Positions 9,149 through 18,021 of a DNA stretch of 64,000 bases are shown here, in pieces. Every line of letters begins with the position of its first letter. Position 1 is the stretch's first letter. The notes under the pieces are model-generated. The model was not told the origin of the DNA and searched no databases. It saw only the letters and a list, made by a program, of their open reading frames with translations. A program made the translations under genes and the position numbers. Source of the DNA: UBA4733 sp036734945 (lineage in GTDB: Bacteria; Chloroflexota; UBA4733); contig DAIMXP010000009.1 in the NCBI GenBank assembly GCA_036734945.1, positions 26,905 through 90,904 of the forward strand, given 5' to 3'.

Positions 9149-10612
9149 GTGCTCCTGCCTCCTGACGGTACCGAGGACCTGCCGCCCGAATCACCGAGCA
9201 GGCGCGGGCGGATCGCACGCCGTGTCGCCCTTGGTTCGCTTGCTGTGCTGGTCGCCGCCAGCGGCGCGGGCCTCGTGGCCGAAGTATTGCTGGGCAGGTT
9301 GAAGCCGCCGGGGGCCAAGGTATCGGCCGGGCCGAAGGTTCCGGCCGTGCCGACCGTCTATGTCCACTTAGGTCCCAACGTCACGCCGGCGCCGGCCGTC
9401 ACGCCCAACCTGCCGACCAAAGGGAGCGGGCCGCCGCTGCAATTCTGGCATCCCTTCGGCGCCGACGCCGGCAACGAGCCGGCCGCGCATGCCGCGATCT
9501 GGAACGCCTTCTCGGCAGCCACGGGGATTCCAGTTGCCAACACTGCCTTCCCCTCAACGATCACGGAGCCACTGTTAACGGTGCTACGGGCAGCGATCTC
9601 CGCCGGCCAGCCGCCGGACGCAGTGTTGCTCGACCGCCTGCAACTGCCGGGGGCCATGACCAGTAACCTGATCGAAGATCTAGCGGCCTACAGCGGCAAG
9701 GACGGCGTCACTGCCACCGCATACTACCCGCACGTGTGGGCCGATGTGCATTTGGCCAGCCGCATGACTGCCGTGCCATTCGGGGCCGACGCCCGCGGAC
9801 TGTGGTGGCGCAACGCCTATCTGACCCAGCAATCGATCGATCCCAACCACGGGCCGGCGACGCTTGAGGTACTCACCCGTCTCGCGGTGCCGCCGATCCT
9901 CACGCCCCAAAAACAGCAGCAGTGGGGCTTCTCCCCCTACGTTGGTGAGTCCCACCCATACACCTGGGGTATGCCGTTTGGCGCACGCTGGTATGATCCA
10001 GCAACTCGGCGCCTGACAGCTGCTGCCCCCGCCAACAGTGCCGCGCTGGACTGGTATGCTGCCCAGAAAAGCTCCCAATTCCCACCGAGCGCTTCAGGTG
10101 GTCCGAGCCCACTGCTGACCGGTCAGGTGCAAGCGCTGGTTGACGGCCATTGGTTGGTGTCTGCACTGCCGGCAGCCCAGCAAGCCACCTACGGCGCGGC
10201 CCCCCTGCCACCCCTTGCCGGCCATCCTGCAACAACCACCTGGTCCAGCGGCTACGGCGTGGCTTTACCGCCCGGCGCCGCCACGCCCGATCGTTCCTGG
10301 TCCTTCGCCGCCTACTATGGCGGCCAGCCGGCGGCGCTCGCCTATCTCGCCGCCGGGGGTCGGCGCGTCATGCCGGCGCAGCCCGCCCTGGCGGCGCTGC
10401 CGTCCGTGCTGGCCCCCGGCAAGCTCTGGCAGGTCTTCCTGGCGATGCTGCCAACGGCCTGGGCACGTCCAGCCATACCGGAGGCGGACTTCGCGTGGGT
10501 GGCACTGGCCGACGCCGCCGAACGCATCTTGCATGGCCAGGAATCACCGGCGGTAGGACTGCAAGCCTTGGATGCGGCAGTCAACGGGGCACTGCTGCGG
10601 GACGGATGGTGA
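9149..10612 (+). CDS. Membrane-anchored extracellular solute-binding-like protein
   Basis: 487 residues with a cytoplasmic N-terminus, one membrane helix (about 25-47) and a Pro/Thr-rich linker. The remainder resembles family-1 solute-binding proteins: LQFWHPFG near 93, the 'GQPPDAVLLD' strand near 155 and PFGADARGLWW near 210. There is no lipobox; the anchor is an uncleaved helix. No permease or ATPase is adjacent, so it may act as an orphan sugar-binding receptor or use a distant transporter. The start is GTG with a poor ribosome site and divergent from dnaK. Confidence 0.75.
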   Translation: MLLPPDGTEDLPPESPSRRGRIARRVALGSLAVLVAASGAGLVAEVLLGRLKPPGAKVSAGPKVPAVPTVYVHLGPNVTPAPAVTPNLPTKGSGPPLQFWHPFGADAGNEPAAHAAIWNAFSAATGIPVANTAFPSTITEPLLTVLRAAISAGQPPDAVLLDRLQLPGAMTSNLIEDLAAYSGKDGVTATAYYPHVWADVHLASRMTAVPFGADARGLWWRNAYLTQQSIDPNHGPATLEVLTRLAVPPILTPQKQQQWGFSPYVGESHPYTWGMPFGARWYDPATRRLTAAAPANSAALDWYAAQKSSQFPPSASGGPSPLLTGQVQALVDGHWLVSALPAAQQATYGAAPLPPLAGHPATTTWSSGYGVALPPGAATPDRSWSFAAYYGGQPAALAYLAAGGRRVMPAQPALAALPSVLAPGKLWQVFLAMLPTAWARPAIPEADFAWVALADAAERILHGQESPAVGLQALDAAVNGALLRDGW

Positions 10613-10646
10613 GCTCGTGCCGGCGCCTGAAGTCGCCGGCACGAGC
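10613..10646. terminator. Perfect 13-bp hairpin between convergent genes
   Basis: GCTCGTGCCGGCG (10613-10625) pairs perfectly with 10634-10646 around an 8-base loop. It begins directly after the stop codon of the upstream gene and ends just before the stop of the convergent pseudogene, so it can serve as a bidirectional terminator. There is no U-run. Confidence 0.6.
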
Positions 10647-10647
10647 G

Positions 10648-11395
10648 CTAACCTGCCGTAGTGACATAAAAAAAGTCGCGGTCGTCTGGTGTCAGGTAGC
10701 GTGAGGCCGAGCGGCCCATCCCCGGCATGAGCTTTTCGCCGTGTACCTGCGCCGAACCGGGTACATCGGGGAACAGGAAATTGAAGGTGACCCAGTAGCT
10801 ATTGATGTCGAGTTCCATCGCCCGTTGCGCTCCCGCTGCCTGTAGTGCCTCGGCCAGCCCTCGGGCGGTGAGGGGGCTGCCAGTTTCCTTCTCCCGTGGC
10901 AGCTGGCCAGGACGCGGGAATTGTCAGGGTTGGAGGGAGCGAGGGGTGGTGGGTGACCGGGACATGCATGGCTCGCTGCGGGACGACCGGCGCGCTGGCC
11001 GGCGGCTGTGGTCCAGGCGATGGGGCAAAGAAAGGACTGGTCGTCGGCTGGGGCAAAGGCGACGGCGTGGCGATGAGGTTGGACGTCGGCCGAGGCGCCG
11101 CCGTGGGCGCCGCAGCGACCGATGAGGCGTCTGACGCGACCGTGGATACTGCGCCAGGTGGTGCAATGCCAGCCGGCGCCCCAATCGGTCTGCCCTGGCT
11201 CAGCCAGTACCAGTGCATCTGGACGAAGTCACTGAGCGAGTACCAGCCATCCTCCAGTAGTGCGACAGGTCCCGATCCCACATGCTGTCGCGCCGCCTCC
11301 ACGAGGCTAATGAAGAGCGGAGTCCGACTGGAGTGAGATGTGAGCGGACCAAGACGACTCCAGCCTACAACAAGGACAAACAGGGCGGAGAGCAC
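10648..11395 (-). pseudogene. Phosphodiester glycosidase (NAGPA-like) gene with internal deletion
   Basis: The 5' part (11395 down to about 10880) encodes a membrane helix, a short conserved segment (ALLEDGWYSLSDFVQMHWY) and a Ser/Thr/Pro/Ala linker ending in ATGEGNWQ, after which the frame runs out at 10799. In another frame, about 10910 to 10648 encodes a typical family C-terminus: LTARGLAEALQAAGAQ, AMELDINSYWV and a DDRDFF tail. Most of the catalytic domain (PF09992) between them is missing. The join lies at about 10870-10900 and shifts the frame. The intact protein would be an anchored exoenzyme. Confidence 0.75.
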
Positions 11396-11719
11396 AAAAA
11401 AAGCATCCGCTTCTCGCGCTGTCGTCGCCTTCGTCGACTCCGTCGCTTGCCTGCGCTGTCGGGCGGTCGCAAGGTGCGTCCAACCTTCTCCTTCACGGCG
11501 CTAACGCAAAGGCGGCAAAGTGATGAAGACACCTGCCTGAAGCATACTGTTCCGCCACCCTGGTCCCAACTCCGGCTCATCGGATACGGTATGGACCAGT
11601 ATCCACCTGGCATCTGGGATTTATATGAAGGCACCGCCAGCACCCACGTATCGCACCGTGGTGGCATTGTTCGGTTGGAAGCTCTCCCGGGTCAATGTGG
11701 TTGGCCGGGCGTCGTGCTC
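11396..11719. other. Intergenic region, no gene seen
   Basis: 324 bases between the broken glycosidase gene and the next minus-strand gene. I see no RNA gene, no repeat and no convincing coding frame. The glycosidase reading frame stays open some way upstream of 11395, so its true start may lie inside this stretch. Confidence 0.5.
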
Positions 11720-12226
11720 TCAGGTAGCATCGCCCCCCGGCCGTCGATCGCCGGTCAGCAAGCGGTCCTGCCAGTCGAGGGTAGTGCGGAGGTGTCGTTG
11801 CTCGCGCTGCAAGCTATCGACTTCCTCGCGGAGGCGCATGACGTCGCGCTCCAGGAGCGTGCTGCCGGAGGTGGTCAGCGGCGTCACCGGTACGCCGTCG
11901 AACGTCAGCCAGACCAGGCCGGTGAAGGCGCCGGTCAGCGCCAGCGCAGCGAGCAGCCGGAACCCATCTATGGCAAAGCCGCCCACCGGAGGGGCCACGG
12001 GCGCCGGTGTGAACTGCCGCGGCGGCCCGCGCCGCGCATTCTGCGGAAAGCGGCCCTGGAAGCCCGGATCAATCCCGCCGGGGCCGTGGAACGGATGGCC
12101 GCGGAAGCCCGCTGAAGGGAGCGCGGCCGCCCCGCTACCGACTGGCTGAACCGCGGCCAGGAGGGCAATTGCCATAATGAACGGTAGCGCGAAAAGCAAG
12201 AATCGAAGACGGAAGGACTGAGACAT
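11720..12226 (-). CDS. Hypothetical two-helix membrane protein with coiled coil
   Basis: 168 residues, family not recognised. A signal-like first helix (about 8-28) leads into a Gly/Pro/Phe-rich region (about 35-80) and a second hydrophobic segment (about 88-108, LLAALALTGAFTGLVWL). The charged tail (about 125-160) has heptad-like spacing (ERDVMRLREEVDSLQREQ) suggesting a short coiled coil. It is probably exported and anchored. The composition looks genuinely coding. The next minus-strand gene upstream ends at 12308, with no overlap. Confidence 0.55.
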   Translation of the reverse strand: MSQSFRLRFLLFALPFIMAIALLAAVQPVGSGAAALPSAGFRGHPFHGPGGIDPGFQGRFPQNARRGPPRQFTPAPVAPPVGGFAIDGFRLLAALALTGAFTGLVWLTFDGVPVTPLTTSGSTLLERDVMRLREEVDSLQREQRHLRTTLDWQDRLLTGDRRPGGDAT

Positions 12227-12307
12227 CCGCTGTACCCCATCATCTAGAACTACGAGCCAATCGTATCGCGGAGCACCGCGGGTTTCAACGCCGCGCCACC
12301 GTGCAAT

Positions 12308-12802
12308 TTAGCGTGCCATGGAAAGCTGAGAGAAACCTTGAAATCGGCGCCGTCCGCGTGGCGCCTGTCCGGCTGTGCGGTCATCGAGCTGCCCCGCCCC
12401 ACGACTCTCTGCCACGGTGGTCTCCAGAAGCCGGCGCACCTCGCTCTCCCCTGACCGAGCTGCCGCGGCGGTGAGTGAACGATGACCGAAGCGCTGGGCA
12501 GTGGCATCCCAGGCCGCCTGGAGATGCCAGAGGTACGACAGCGGGACCCGCAAGCGATTGACCGCCTGCCAGCGCAGGCGCTGCCCGCCGACGCTCCAGC
12601 CTTCCGCCGGGTAATGCTCCAGGACATAACACGTGAGGCGAACGATGTCTCGCTGCTGAGCGACCGCACCCATGGGCGGCAGATGGCCACGCGAATTCTG
12701 ATACTGCTCGATTGCCAAGGCATGCTCCTCTCGGCCCCGGAGGGCGGTTGCGCCGGTGGGACCTGTCGGCCGGTCGCCACATTGTTGAATTGTGGGCGAC
12801 AC
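12308..12802 (-). CDS. Hypothetical protein
   Basis: 164 residues. Of the three overlapping minus-strand frames here I prefer this one, because its middle (ALAIEQYQNSRGHLPPMG, then RDIVRLTCYVLEHYPAEGW and a Leu/Arg-rich helical stretch to about 135) has a normal protein composition. The other two are Arg/Pro/Gly-rich shadows. No family recognised; probably a small helical cytosolic protein. The GTG start at 12802 is uncertain and a start near residue 25 is possible. Confidence 0.5.
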   Translation of the reverse strand: MSPTIQQCGDRPTGPTGATALRGREEHALAIEQYQNSRGHLPPMGAVAQQRDIVRLTCYVLEHYPAEGWSVGGQRLRWQAVNRLRVPLSYLWHLQAAWDATAQRFGHRSLTAAAARSGESEVRRLLETTVAESRGAGQLDDRTAGQAPRGRRRFQGFSQLSMAR

Positions 12803-12858
12803 AAATGAGAAAATGGCGAAGGAAGTATGAAGATGCCAATTGTAGGGGCGGTCAGTAT

Positions 12859-13338
12859 TCAGAGTGTCTTTTGCATCGTCGCGTTAGTAACGCGGTAGCC
12901 GGAAGTTGCGTAGAGGTGCTGCGCGATCACATTGTCGCCGAACACATTCAGGCCGATGCGCTGGACACCCTGTTGCCGTAGCCACGATTCCAGCGCAGCC
13001 AACGTCTGGCGTCCATAGCCCTTGCCACGCCAGCCCTCATTGATGGTGATGGAGTAGATGAAGGCATGCTCCCGATCCCCCGGCAGAAAAACCCAGAGGT
13101 GGCCGATGGCTTCATGCTGCTCGGTCGTCACCGTCCAAAAGAGGTGTCCGACGGTCTCCCGACCCTGGCTCAGCATGCCGTCGATTTGCCGATTCGCTTC
13201 CTCCTCCTCCCGTTCCAACGACGTGCCCAAATTGCGTTCCCGTTCGGCTGGATAGTCTTCCCGCAGCCGCGCCATGAATTCATCGAATTCTGGTTGCTGC
13301 ATTGGGCGCAGCGTCACCACCAGTGTCTCCTGTTCCAC
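12859..13338 (-). CDS. GNAT-family N-acetyltransferase
   Basis: 159 residues with the GNAT fold. The acetyl-CoA loop is INEGWRGKGYGRQTLAALE (motif A R/Q-x-x-G-x-G/A, about 106-124), preceded by the strand HAFIYSITI, and the C-terminal IGLNVFGDNVIAQHLYATSGY (about 133-153) is the common motif B. The long acidic N-terminal helix region resembles the group acting on small molecules or antibiotics, but the substrate is unknown. Single gene. Confidence 0.85.
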   Translation of the reverse strand: MEQETLVVTLRPMQQPEFDEFMARLREDYPAERERNLGTSLEREEEEANRQIDGMLSQGRETVGHLFWTVTTEQHEAIGHLWVFLPGDREHAFIYSITINEGWRGKGYGRQTLAALESWLRQQGVQRIGLNVFGDNVIAQHLYATSGYRVTNATMQKTL

Positions 13339-13410
13339 GGTCCATTCGGCATGACGTTAGCCGTTGCTGCTACTCTGACGGATGGGAGCAGACGGGTAGC
13401 TCGACACTGG

Positions 13411-13480
13411 TGATGAAACCGGCGAGAATTGGAGGCGGTCATCGGTGTCCTTCTGCCTCCAATTCTCGCGGTTTCTCATC
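13411..13480. repeat. Near-perfect 24-bp inverted repeat
   Basis: TGATGAAACC...GAGAATTGGAGGC (13411-13436) is mirrored by GCCTCCAATTCTCGC...CTCATCA (13455-13481) with only small bulges and a loop of about 18 bases. A run of ten C follows. It sits between the end of the large B12 operon and the GNAT gene. It could end the operon, or be a short MITE-like element. No U-run follows on the minus strand. Confidence 0.7.
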
Positions 13481-13572
13481 ACCCCCCCCCGCAGGATGCG
13501 CGGACAACTATGGGCTTGTCAAGGAACAGCTTCCCGATCACGTCGCGTGGCAGCCCCGCCAAAACCGGGAAG

Positions 13573-14505
13573 TTAATGCTTGACAGGCCCTATGGGCAGG
13601 AACCCTGGCGGAGGCGCGGCGCCGGCAAAGCATGACATCGCGCGCAGGCCCAGGGTCGCTTCCCGAGCACGGAGTAGCAATAGGCGAATGAGGTACGGAT
13701 GATTGCCAAGGTGCTCGGCAACGCGCAGCGGCACGTTCGGATGGCGCTGCTGCGTCTCCAGTACCTGGGACCGGATGCGTTGCACCAGGATGCCCGTATG
13801 GAGGAAGTAGGGAACGATGACCACCGAGCGGGCGCCCAGGGTAACGCAACGGCGAATGCCTTCGGGCACGCCCGGTGTAGCCTGGCTGATGAAGCAGGTT
13901 TCCACCAGAGGATGGCCATACTCCTCGCTAAAGAGCCTGGCGATCTTGAACAGATCAGAGTTCGCAGCAGGGTCGTGACTACCGCGTCCGACCAGGAGCA
14001 CCGCCGTGTCTGACCCCTGCTCAGGCTGGATGTCACCGGCGACTTCTGCCCTTCGGTCGCTTTGCATTGAGCACTGCCGCTCGGGGGCGCACTGTTCGAG
14101 TCGCTCCTGCAATACAGCTCGCAGCAGCAGGTGGGGCAAGAGTGGCGGGGCCAAAAGGCAGCGGACGCCAGGGTGGCGTGCCCGGATCTGCGCAAACTGT
14201 TGAGGCATATCCATCTTGCCGTGGCCCGCCTGGAGCAGCAGCACCGGTATTGCCACGATCACTCGCGCGCCGCCTGCTGCGAGCCAGTCGGCAGCTTCGC
14301 CTATGGCCGGTACCTGTTGACCGGGGTACTCGAGGACGCCGAGCGCCACCAAACGCCGGCTCGTCGCCGCCCGGACGGCCATTTCCAGCCCCTGCAACTC
14401 CTGCTGGCCAGCCGGATCTTTACTGCCGTGGGCCATGAGCAGGATGGCAGGCGGGCGCCTGCGGGGACCTTCCGCTCCCTGGTTGAGCGCGGACTGCTCT
14501 TTCAT
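13573..14505 (-). CDS. cbiX: CbiX-type sirohydrochlorin cobaltochelatase, two-domain form
   Basis: 310 residues with two tandem CbiX domains. The first (about 20-140) has the chelatase strand AILLMAHGSKDP and VIVAIPVLLLQAGHGKMD with its metal-binding His. The second (about 165-285) has VLLVGRGSHDP and VIVPYFLHTGILV. It would insert cobalt into sirohydrochlorin, the first committed step of the anaerobic B12 route. It is the last gene of the operon and its start overlaps the cobJ stop (ATGA). CobN in the same operon is a second, unrelated chelatase. Confidence 0.88.
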   Translation of the reverse strand: MKEQSALNQGAEGPRRRPPAILLMAHGSKDPAGQQELQGLEMAVRAATSRRLVALGVLEYPGQQVPAIGEAADWLAAGGARVIVAIPVLLLQAGHGKMDMPQQFAQIRARHPGVRCLLAPPLLPHLLLRAVLQERLEQCAPERQCSMQSDRRAEVAGDIQPEQGSDTAVLLVGRGSHDPAANSDLFKIARLFSEEYGHPLVETCFISQATPGVPEGIRRCVTLGARSVVIVPYFLHTGILVQRIRSQVLETQQRHPNVPLRVAEHLGNHPYLIRLLLLRAREATLGLRAMSCFAGAAPPPGFLPIGPVKH

Positions 14506-15296
14506 TGCTGATTCCCTCCGGCCTGTGCCAGTGGATAGCCACGCGGCGTGACCAGACGGCCGCCGAGCAGGCGTGTGGCGGAGTTCCCGATGATGACGAC
14601 AGTGAGCATGTCAACACGAGTTGCAGCGAGTTCACCCAGGGTCGTCATACGAACCTCTTGCTCGGGTCGACACACTTGCCGCGCGATAGCCACCGGCGTC
14701 ATCGCCGGCCGTTCCGTCAGGAGAACGGCACAGGCCAGGGGGAGTTGCTGCCGGCGTCTCTCGCTCATCGGGTTATACAGCGCCACCACGAAATCGCCGA
14801 TTGCGGCGCCCTTCAAGCGGCGTTCGATGACTGACCAGGGTGTCAAGAGGTCACTAAGGCTGATCGTGGCGAAGTCGCTCATCAGCGGCGCGCCGACCAG
14901 CGCGGCCGCCGCTGTGGCAGCAGTAACGCCGGGGACAACGGTGATTGGCGGCCAGGCGACATCGTCGAAGCGCCAGCCTTGCTCCCAGGCCAGTTCGTAG
15001 ACCAGCCCCGCCATGGCATATATCCCGGCATCGCCACTCGAGATGAGCGCGACCCGATACCCTTTCCGCGCCAGGTCCAGCGCAGCACGGCAGCGCTCCG
15101 CCTCCGCGCCGATGGCGCTTTCTACGAAGGTTGCGTTCGGTAACCAGTCACGAACAGCGGCCGTGTAGGCGTGATAGCCGACGATGCGGTCGGCGCGCCG
15201 GAGGGCATCCTCAGCCCGGTGGGTGAGATCGGCGTAGCCGCCCGGTCCAATGCCGACCACGCTGAGTTCACCTGATGCACTTTGACCCACGTTCAC
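14502..15296 (-). CDS. cbiH: Precorrin-3B / cobalt-precorrin-3 C17-methyltransferase
   Basis: 264 residues of the tetrapyrrole methylase superfamily. It starts with the SAM-binding GIGPGGYADLT (near 15-25), followed by VGYHAYTAAV and ALISSGDAGIYAM, which mark the CobJ/CbiH subgroup carrying out C17 methylation and ring contraction. It begins with GTG overlapping the cbiG stop (GTGA) and overlaps cbiX downstream. The cbi context (CbiG, CbiD) favours the cobalt-containing anaerobic substrate. Confidence 0.93.
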   Translation of the reverse strand: MNVGQSASGELSVVGIGPGGYADLTHRAEDALRRADRIVGYHAYTAAVRDWLPNATFVESAIGAEAERCRAALDLARKGYRVALISSGDAGIYAMAGLVYELAWEQGWRFDDVAWPPITVVPGVTAATAAAALVGAPLMSDFATISLSDLLTPWSVIERRLKGAAIGDFVVALYNPMSERRRQQLPLACAVLLTERPAMTPVAIARQVCRPEQEVRMTTLGELAATRVDMLTVVIIGNSATRLLGGRLVTPRGYPLAQAGGNQQ

Positions 15297-16372
15297 GCCG
15301 TCACCTCCGCTCGCCGCGCCAACGCCACCGTGGCATGCGCCGATTTGCGCTTCGGCAGCAGCAGTTCCGTCGCTCCCGCCGCGAGCAGGGCTGCCGGCTC
15401 GCAGACACCGGGTGTTCCTACCGCCGCCTCGACAACCGGCGATGGATTCGGTACACGCACGGTCGCCAGTTGTGACGCGCTGAAGTAGCTCACGGGTAGA
15501 TGGTAACGACGAGCTAGCTCCCCGATCCCTGGTTCGTCGCGCTTGAGATCGATCGTGGCGAATGCGTGCAGGGCGTGGGCGGATACTCCCGCTTCGACGA
15601 GCGCAGCCAGCAGCAGTGCCTCAATCTCGTCGGCCGGCGCTCCTCTGGAGCAGCCGATGCCTACCACCAGCGTTGGTGGGCGGTAGAGCACGTAGGGGCA
15701 GGACAGCCGGTTCGGCAAATCGCCAAGTACACGATCCGTGATGAATACTGCTGCGCCAACCGCGTCACTTGCTGCCGCCAGCTCTGCAAGATCAGTGCAG
15801 AGCCGGCACTGCCCTGCCGGAATGTCTCGTTGCCAATCGGTATCACCGGCATCCTGATAGATGAGCAAGGTTTCCCCGTTCAGCATGGCGGCGGAAGCGC
15901 GTTTGACGGACTGGCCGATGGCCTCCAAGCGCCAGCCGGCAGTCCGCCCCAGCAGGTCCAGCGCCGGCAGACCACGGCCATCGGAGGCTGTCGTAATCAC
16001 CGGCGTGGCGCCGAGCGCTGCAGCGACTTCGCGGGTGAGCGCGTTAGCGCCGCCGATGTGGCCGGACAGGACGCTGATGGCAAACGTTGCAGTCTCGTCC
16101 ACGACGACCACGGCTGGGTCGCTTTGCTTATCCCGCAGCAGTGGCGCCAGCAAGCGCACGGCCGCGCCGAGGGCCATGAAGAGAATGAGACCATCGTAGG
16201 CGGGAAAGAGACGGGCAAGCAGTTCGCGCGCCGGTGGCTCGTAGGGAAGGGCATTGTCCTCAGCAATGGCCAGCCGTGCCGGGACATAGCGATCCACCGG
16301 TGCCAGGGCCTGGGGCAAACGAGCGGAAGCGGCCACGCCGGCCCGTGTCAGGGCCACGCTCGCTAGGCGCAT
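15293..16372 (-). CDS. cbiG: Cobalt-precorrin-5A hydrolase
   Basis: 359 residues from the ATG at 16372, chosen because the conserved protein begins MRLASVALTRAG and the upstream reading frame is low-quality sequence. It has the CbiG N-terminal region (ILFMALGAAVRLLAPLL), the central SVLSGHIGGANALTREVAAALG motif near 125-147, and the C-terminal CbiG domain (VGIGCSRGAPADEI near 255). It opens the lactone of cobalt-precorrin-5A, releasing acetaldehyde, a step specific to the anaerobic pathway. It is separated from cbiF by 73 bases that hold a tiny coupled ORF. Confidence 0.92.
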   Translation of the reverse strand: MRLASVALTRAGVAASARLPQALAPVDRYVPARLAIAEDNALPYEPPARELLARLFPAYDGLILFMALGAAVRLLAPLLRDKQSDPAVVVVDETATFAISVLSGHIGGANALTREVAAALGATPVITTASDGRGLPALDLLGRTAGWRLEAIGQSVKRASAAMLNGETLLIYQDAGDTDWQRDIPAGQCRLCTDLAELAAASDAVGAAVFITDRVLGDLPNRLSCPYVLYRPPTLVVGIGCSRGAPADEIEALLLAALVEAGVSAHALHAFATIDLKRDEPGIGELARRYHLPVSYFSASQLATVRVPNPSPVVEAAVGTPGVCEPAALLAAGATELLLPKRKSAHATVALARRAEVTA

Positions 16373-16449
16373 CGTGGTGTCGGGGTGAGCAGGCCGAGGC
16401 GCGGACCGTAGTTGGAAACGGCCGGCGCCAGAGGATTGTCGCCGCTCAT
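16363..16449 (-). CDS. Tiny ORF bridging cbiF and cbiG
   Basis: 28 codons from an ATG overlapping the cbiF stop (ATGA) to a TAG lying just inside the start of cbiG. The translation (SGDNPLAPAVSNYGPRLGLL core) resembles nothing I recognise. It may serve only to keep ribosomes moving from cbiF into cbiG across the single gap in an otherwise overlapping operon, or be a chance frame. Confidence 0.3.
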   Translation of the reverse strand: MSGDNPLAPAVSNYGPRLGLLTPTPRCA

Positions 16450-17288
16450 TTGACCACCGTCTGGTGGACTTCGGCGGTCGTGCCGGCGCTCCCGCCATCC
16501 CGGCGCCAGGCGCCCTTGCGGAACATGTGGGTGTACGTGGCGTCGTAGAGGTGCGAGTGATTCTCGGCCGCCTGCTGGTGCAACTGTGGATCGAACACCG
16601 GACCAACCATGATGAGCGCCTGCTTCGCCAGCTTCGCTGCTCGCACCTGGCCGGCTACGGTGGCCAGCGTCCCGCGCAGGATCGACTGGTCTTCCCAGGT
16701 GACGCGGTGGACCACGGCTACCGGCGTTTCCGGCGGATAGCCGCCCGCCAGCAGTTCCGCCACCACGCGGTCGATCATGGCGATGCTCAAGAAAAGCGCC
16801 ATGGTCGTGCCATGCCGGGCGAAGGCCGCCAACTGCTCGTTCGGCGGCAAGCCGGTGCGTCCGCCGACGCGGGTAAAGATGACGCTCTGGGCAATCTCCG
16901 GCACCGTCAACTCCGCACCGAGCGCTGCTGCCGCCGCGAAGGCCGAACTGACGCCGGGGATGATCTCGTAGGTAATGCCGGCGCGGTCCAACGCCACCAT
17001 CTGTTCGTGGATAGCGCCATACAGTCCGGGATCGCCGCTCTGCACACGCGCCACGAGCTTGCCGGCGCGCGCTGCGCCGATCATCAGCTCCAGAATGCGC
17101 TCCAGCGGTAGGGTCGAACTGCCGTGAATTTCCGCATCGGGCCGCGCGCCGGCACATATCCCCGGATGGACAAGCGAATCGGCGTAGATGATGACGTCCG
17201 CACGTTGAATGAGGCGCCGGCCTTTGACCGTGAGCAACTCCGGGTCGCCCGGACCGGCGCCGATGAAGTAGACGGAAGTTTCAGACAT
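16446..17288 (-). CDS. cbiF: Precorrin-4 / cobalt-precorrin-4 C11-methyltransferase
   Basis: 280 residues, tetrapyrrole methylase superfamily. The start VYFIGAGPGDPELLTVKGRRL is typical of CobM/CbiF. The next motifs are ADVIIYADSLV near 30, VARVQSGDPGLYGAIHEQM near 78-96 and VIFTRVGGRTGLPPNE near 135, which are subgroup markers. It adds the methyl group at C11. It overlaps cbiL upstream by 8 bases. Confidence 0.95.
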   Translation of the reverse strand: MSETSVYFIGAGPGDPELLTVKGRRLIQRADVIIYADSLVHPGICAGARPDAEIHGSSTLPLERILELMIGAARAGKLVARVQSGDPGLYGAIHEQMVALDRAGITYEIIPGVSSAFAAAAALGAELTVPEIAQSVIFTRVGGRTGLPPNEQLAAFARHGTTMALFLSIAMIDRVVAELLAGGYPPETPVAVVHRVTWEDQSILRGTLATVAGQVRAAKLAKQALIMVGPVFDPQLHQQAAENHSHLYDATYTHMFRKGAWRRDGGSAGTTAEVHQTVVK

Positions 17289-18021
17289 TGGGTGCTCCTT
17301 TTGATGGATAGACGATGATCAGGGAAAAGTAGTCGAGAGGCCGGCCGCGCAGGGCCCGCAGGTCGTGCCGAACTTCTTGCTCCGGCCGGCCCACCCGGCG
17401 CACATACAGCGCATGGTCGACAAGGTTCAGCCGCTCCAGCAGGTCCAGGACCTGGTCGAAGACAGCGCTCACTTTGAGCAGGACGACGGTATCAAACTCG
17501 TGCAGCACCCGCTCCAGATCAGCGGGGGCATAACTTGCCGGAATGACGGCCAGCCGCTCGTCCTGGTCGACCAGGGGTTGCAGCGCGGCGGCACTGGCCG
17601 CCGCGAAGCTGGTGATCCCCGGCACTACCCGCACGGGTACGCGAGGATGCTGGTGCTGGAGCGTGCGACACAGGTGGACGAAGGTGCTGTAGGTCAGCGG
17701 ATCGCCCTCCGTGATGAAGGCGGCATCCAATCCCGCCGCACTGACTTCGGCCACGCGTTGGGCGGCTGCCAACCAGGCGCGCTCCATGGCGGCAACGTCC
17801 CGGCTCAGCGCGAAGGTCAGCGGCTCGACGCGCTGACGGCGAAGATCCAGGTAGGTACCGATAATTCGCTGCGCGTAACCCGGCTGGCCACCGCGCCCGG
17901 CCGGCGCGAACACCACCGGTACGGCGGTGAGCAGGCGATGCGCCCGCAAGGTCAGCAGTTCCGGATCGCCAGGACCGACACCCAGGCCGTACAGCATCCC
18001 CCAGGCCGTGCCTTCAGCCAT
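17281..18021 (-). CDS. cbiL: Precorrin-2 / cobalt-factor II C20-methyltransferase
   Basis: 246 residues from the ATG at 18021 (MAEGTAWGMLYGLG). The longer frame upstream merely overlaps the end of cbiET, so this start is preferred. The N-terminal GVGPGDPELLTLRAHRLL and the central AFITEGDPLTYSTFVHL place it in the CobI/CbiL subgroup that methylates C20. Later strands (VVPGITSFAAASAA, then VLLKVSAVFDQVLDLL) fit the family. It is coupled to cbiET and cbiF by 8-base overlaps. Confidence 0.93.
   Translation of the reverse strand: MAEGTAWGMLYGLGVGPGDPELLTLRAHRLLTAVPVVFAPAGRGGQPGYAQRIIGTYLDLRRQRVEPLTFALSRDVAAMERAWLAAAQRVAEVSAAGLDAAFITEGDPLTYSTFVHLCRTLQHQHPRVPVRVVPGITSFAAASAAALQPLVDQDERLAVIPASYAPADLERVLHEFDTVVLLKVSAVFDQVLDLLERLNLVDHALYVRRVGRPEQEVRHDLRALRGRPLDYFSLIIVYPSKGAPNV

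Noticed and set aside
12250..12839. Two further minus-strand frames overlapping the hypothetical gene at 12308-12802
   Set aside because: Both have shadow-like Arg/Pro/Ser/Ala composition; the chosen frame has the more natural composition.
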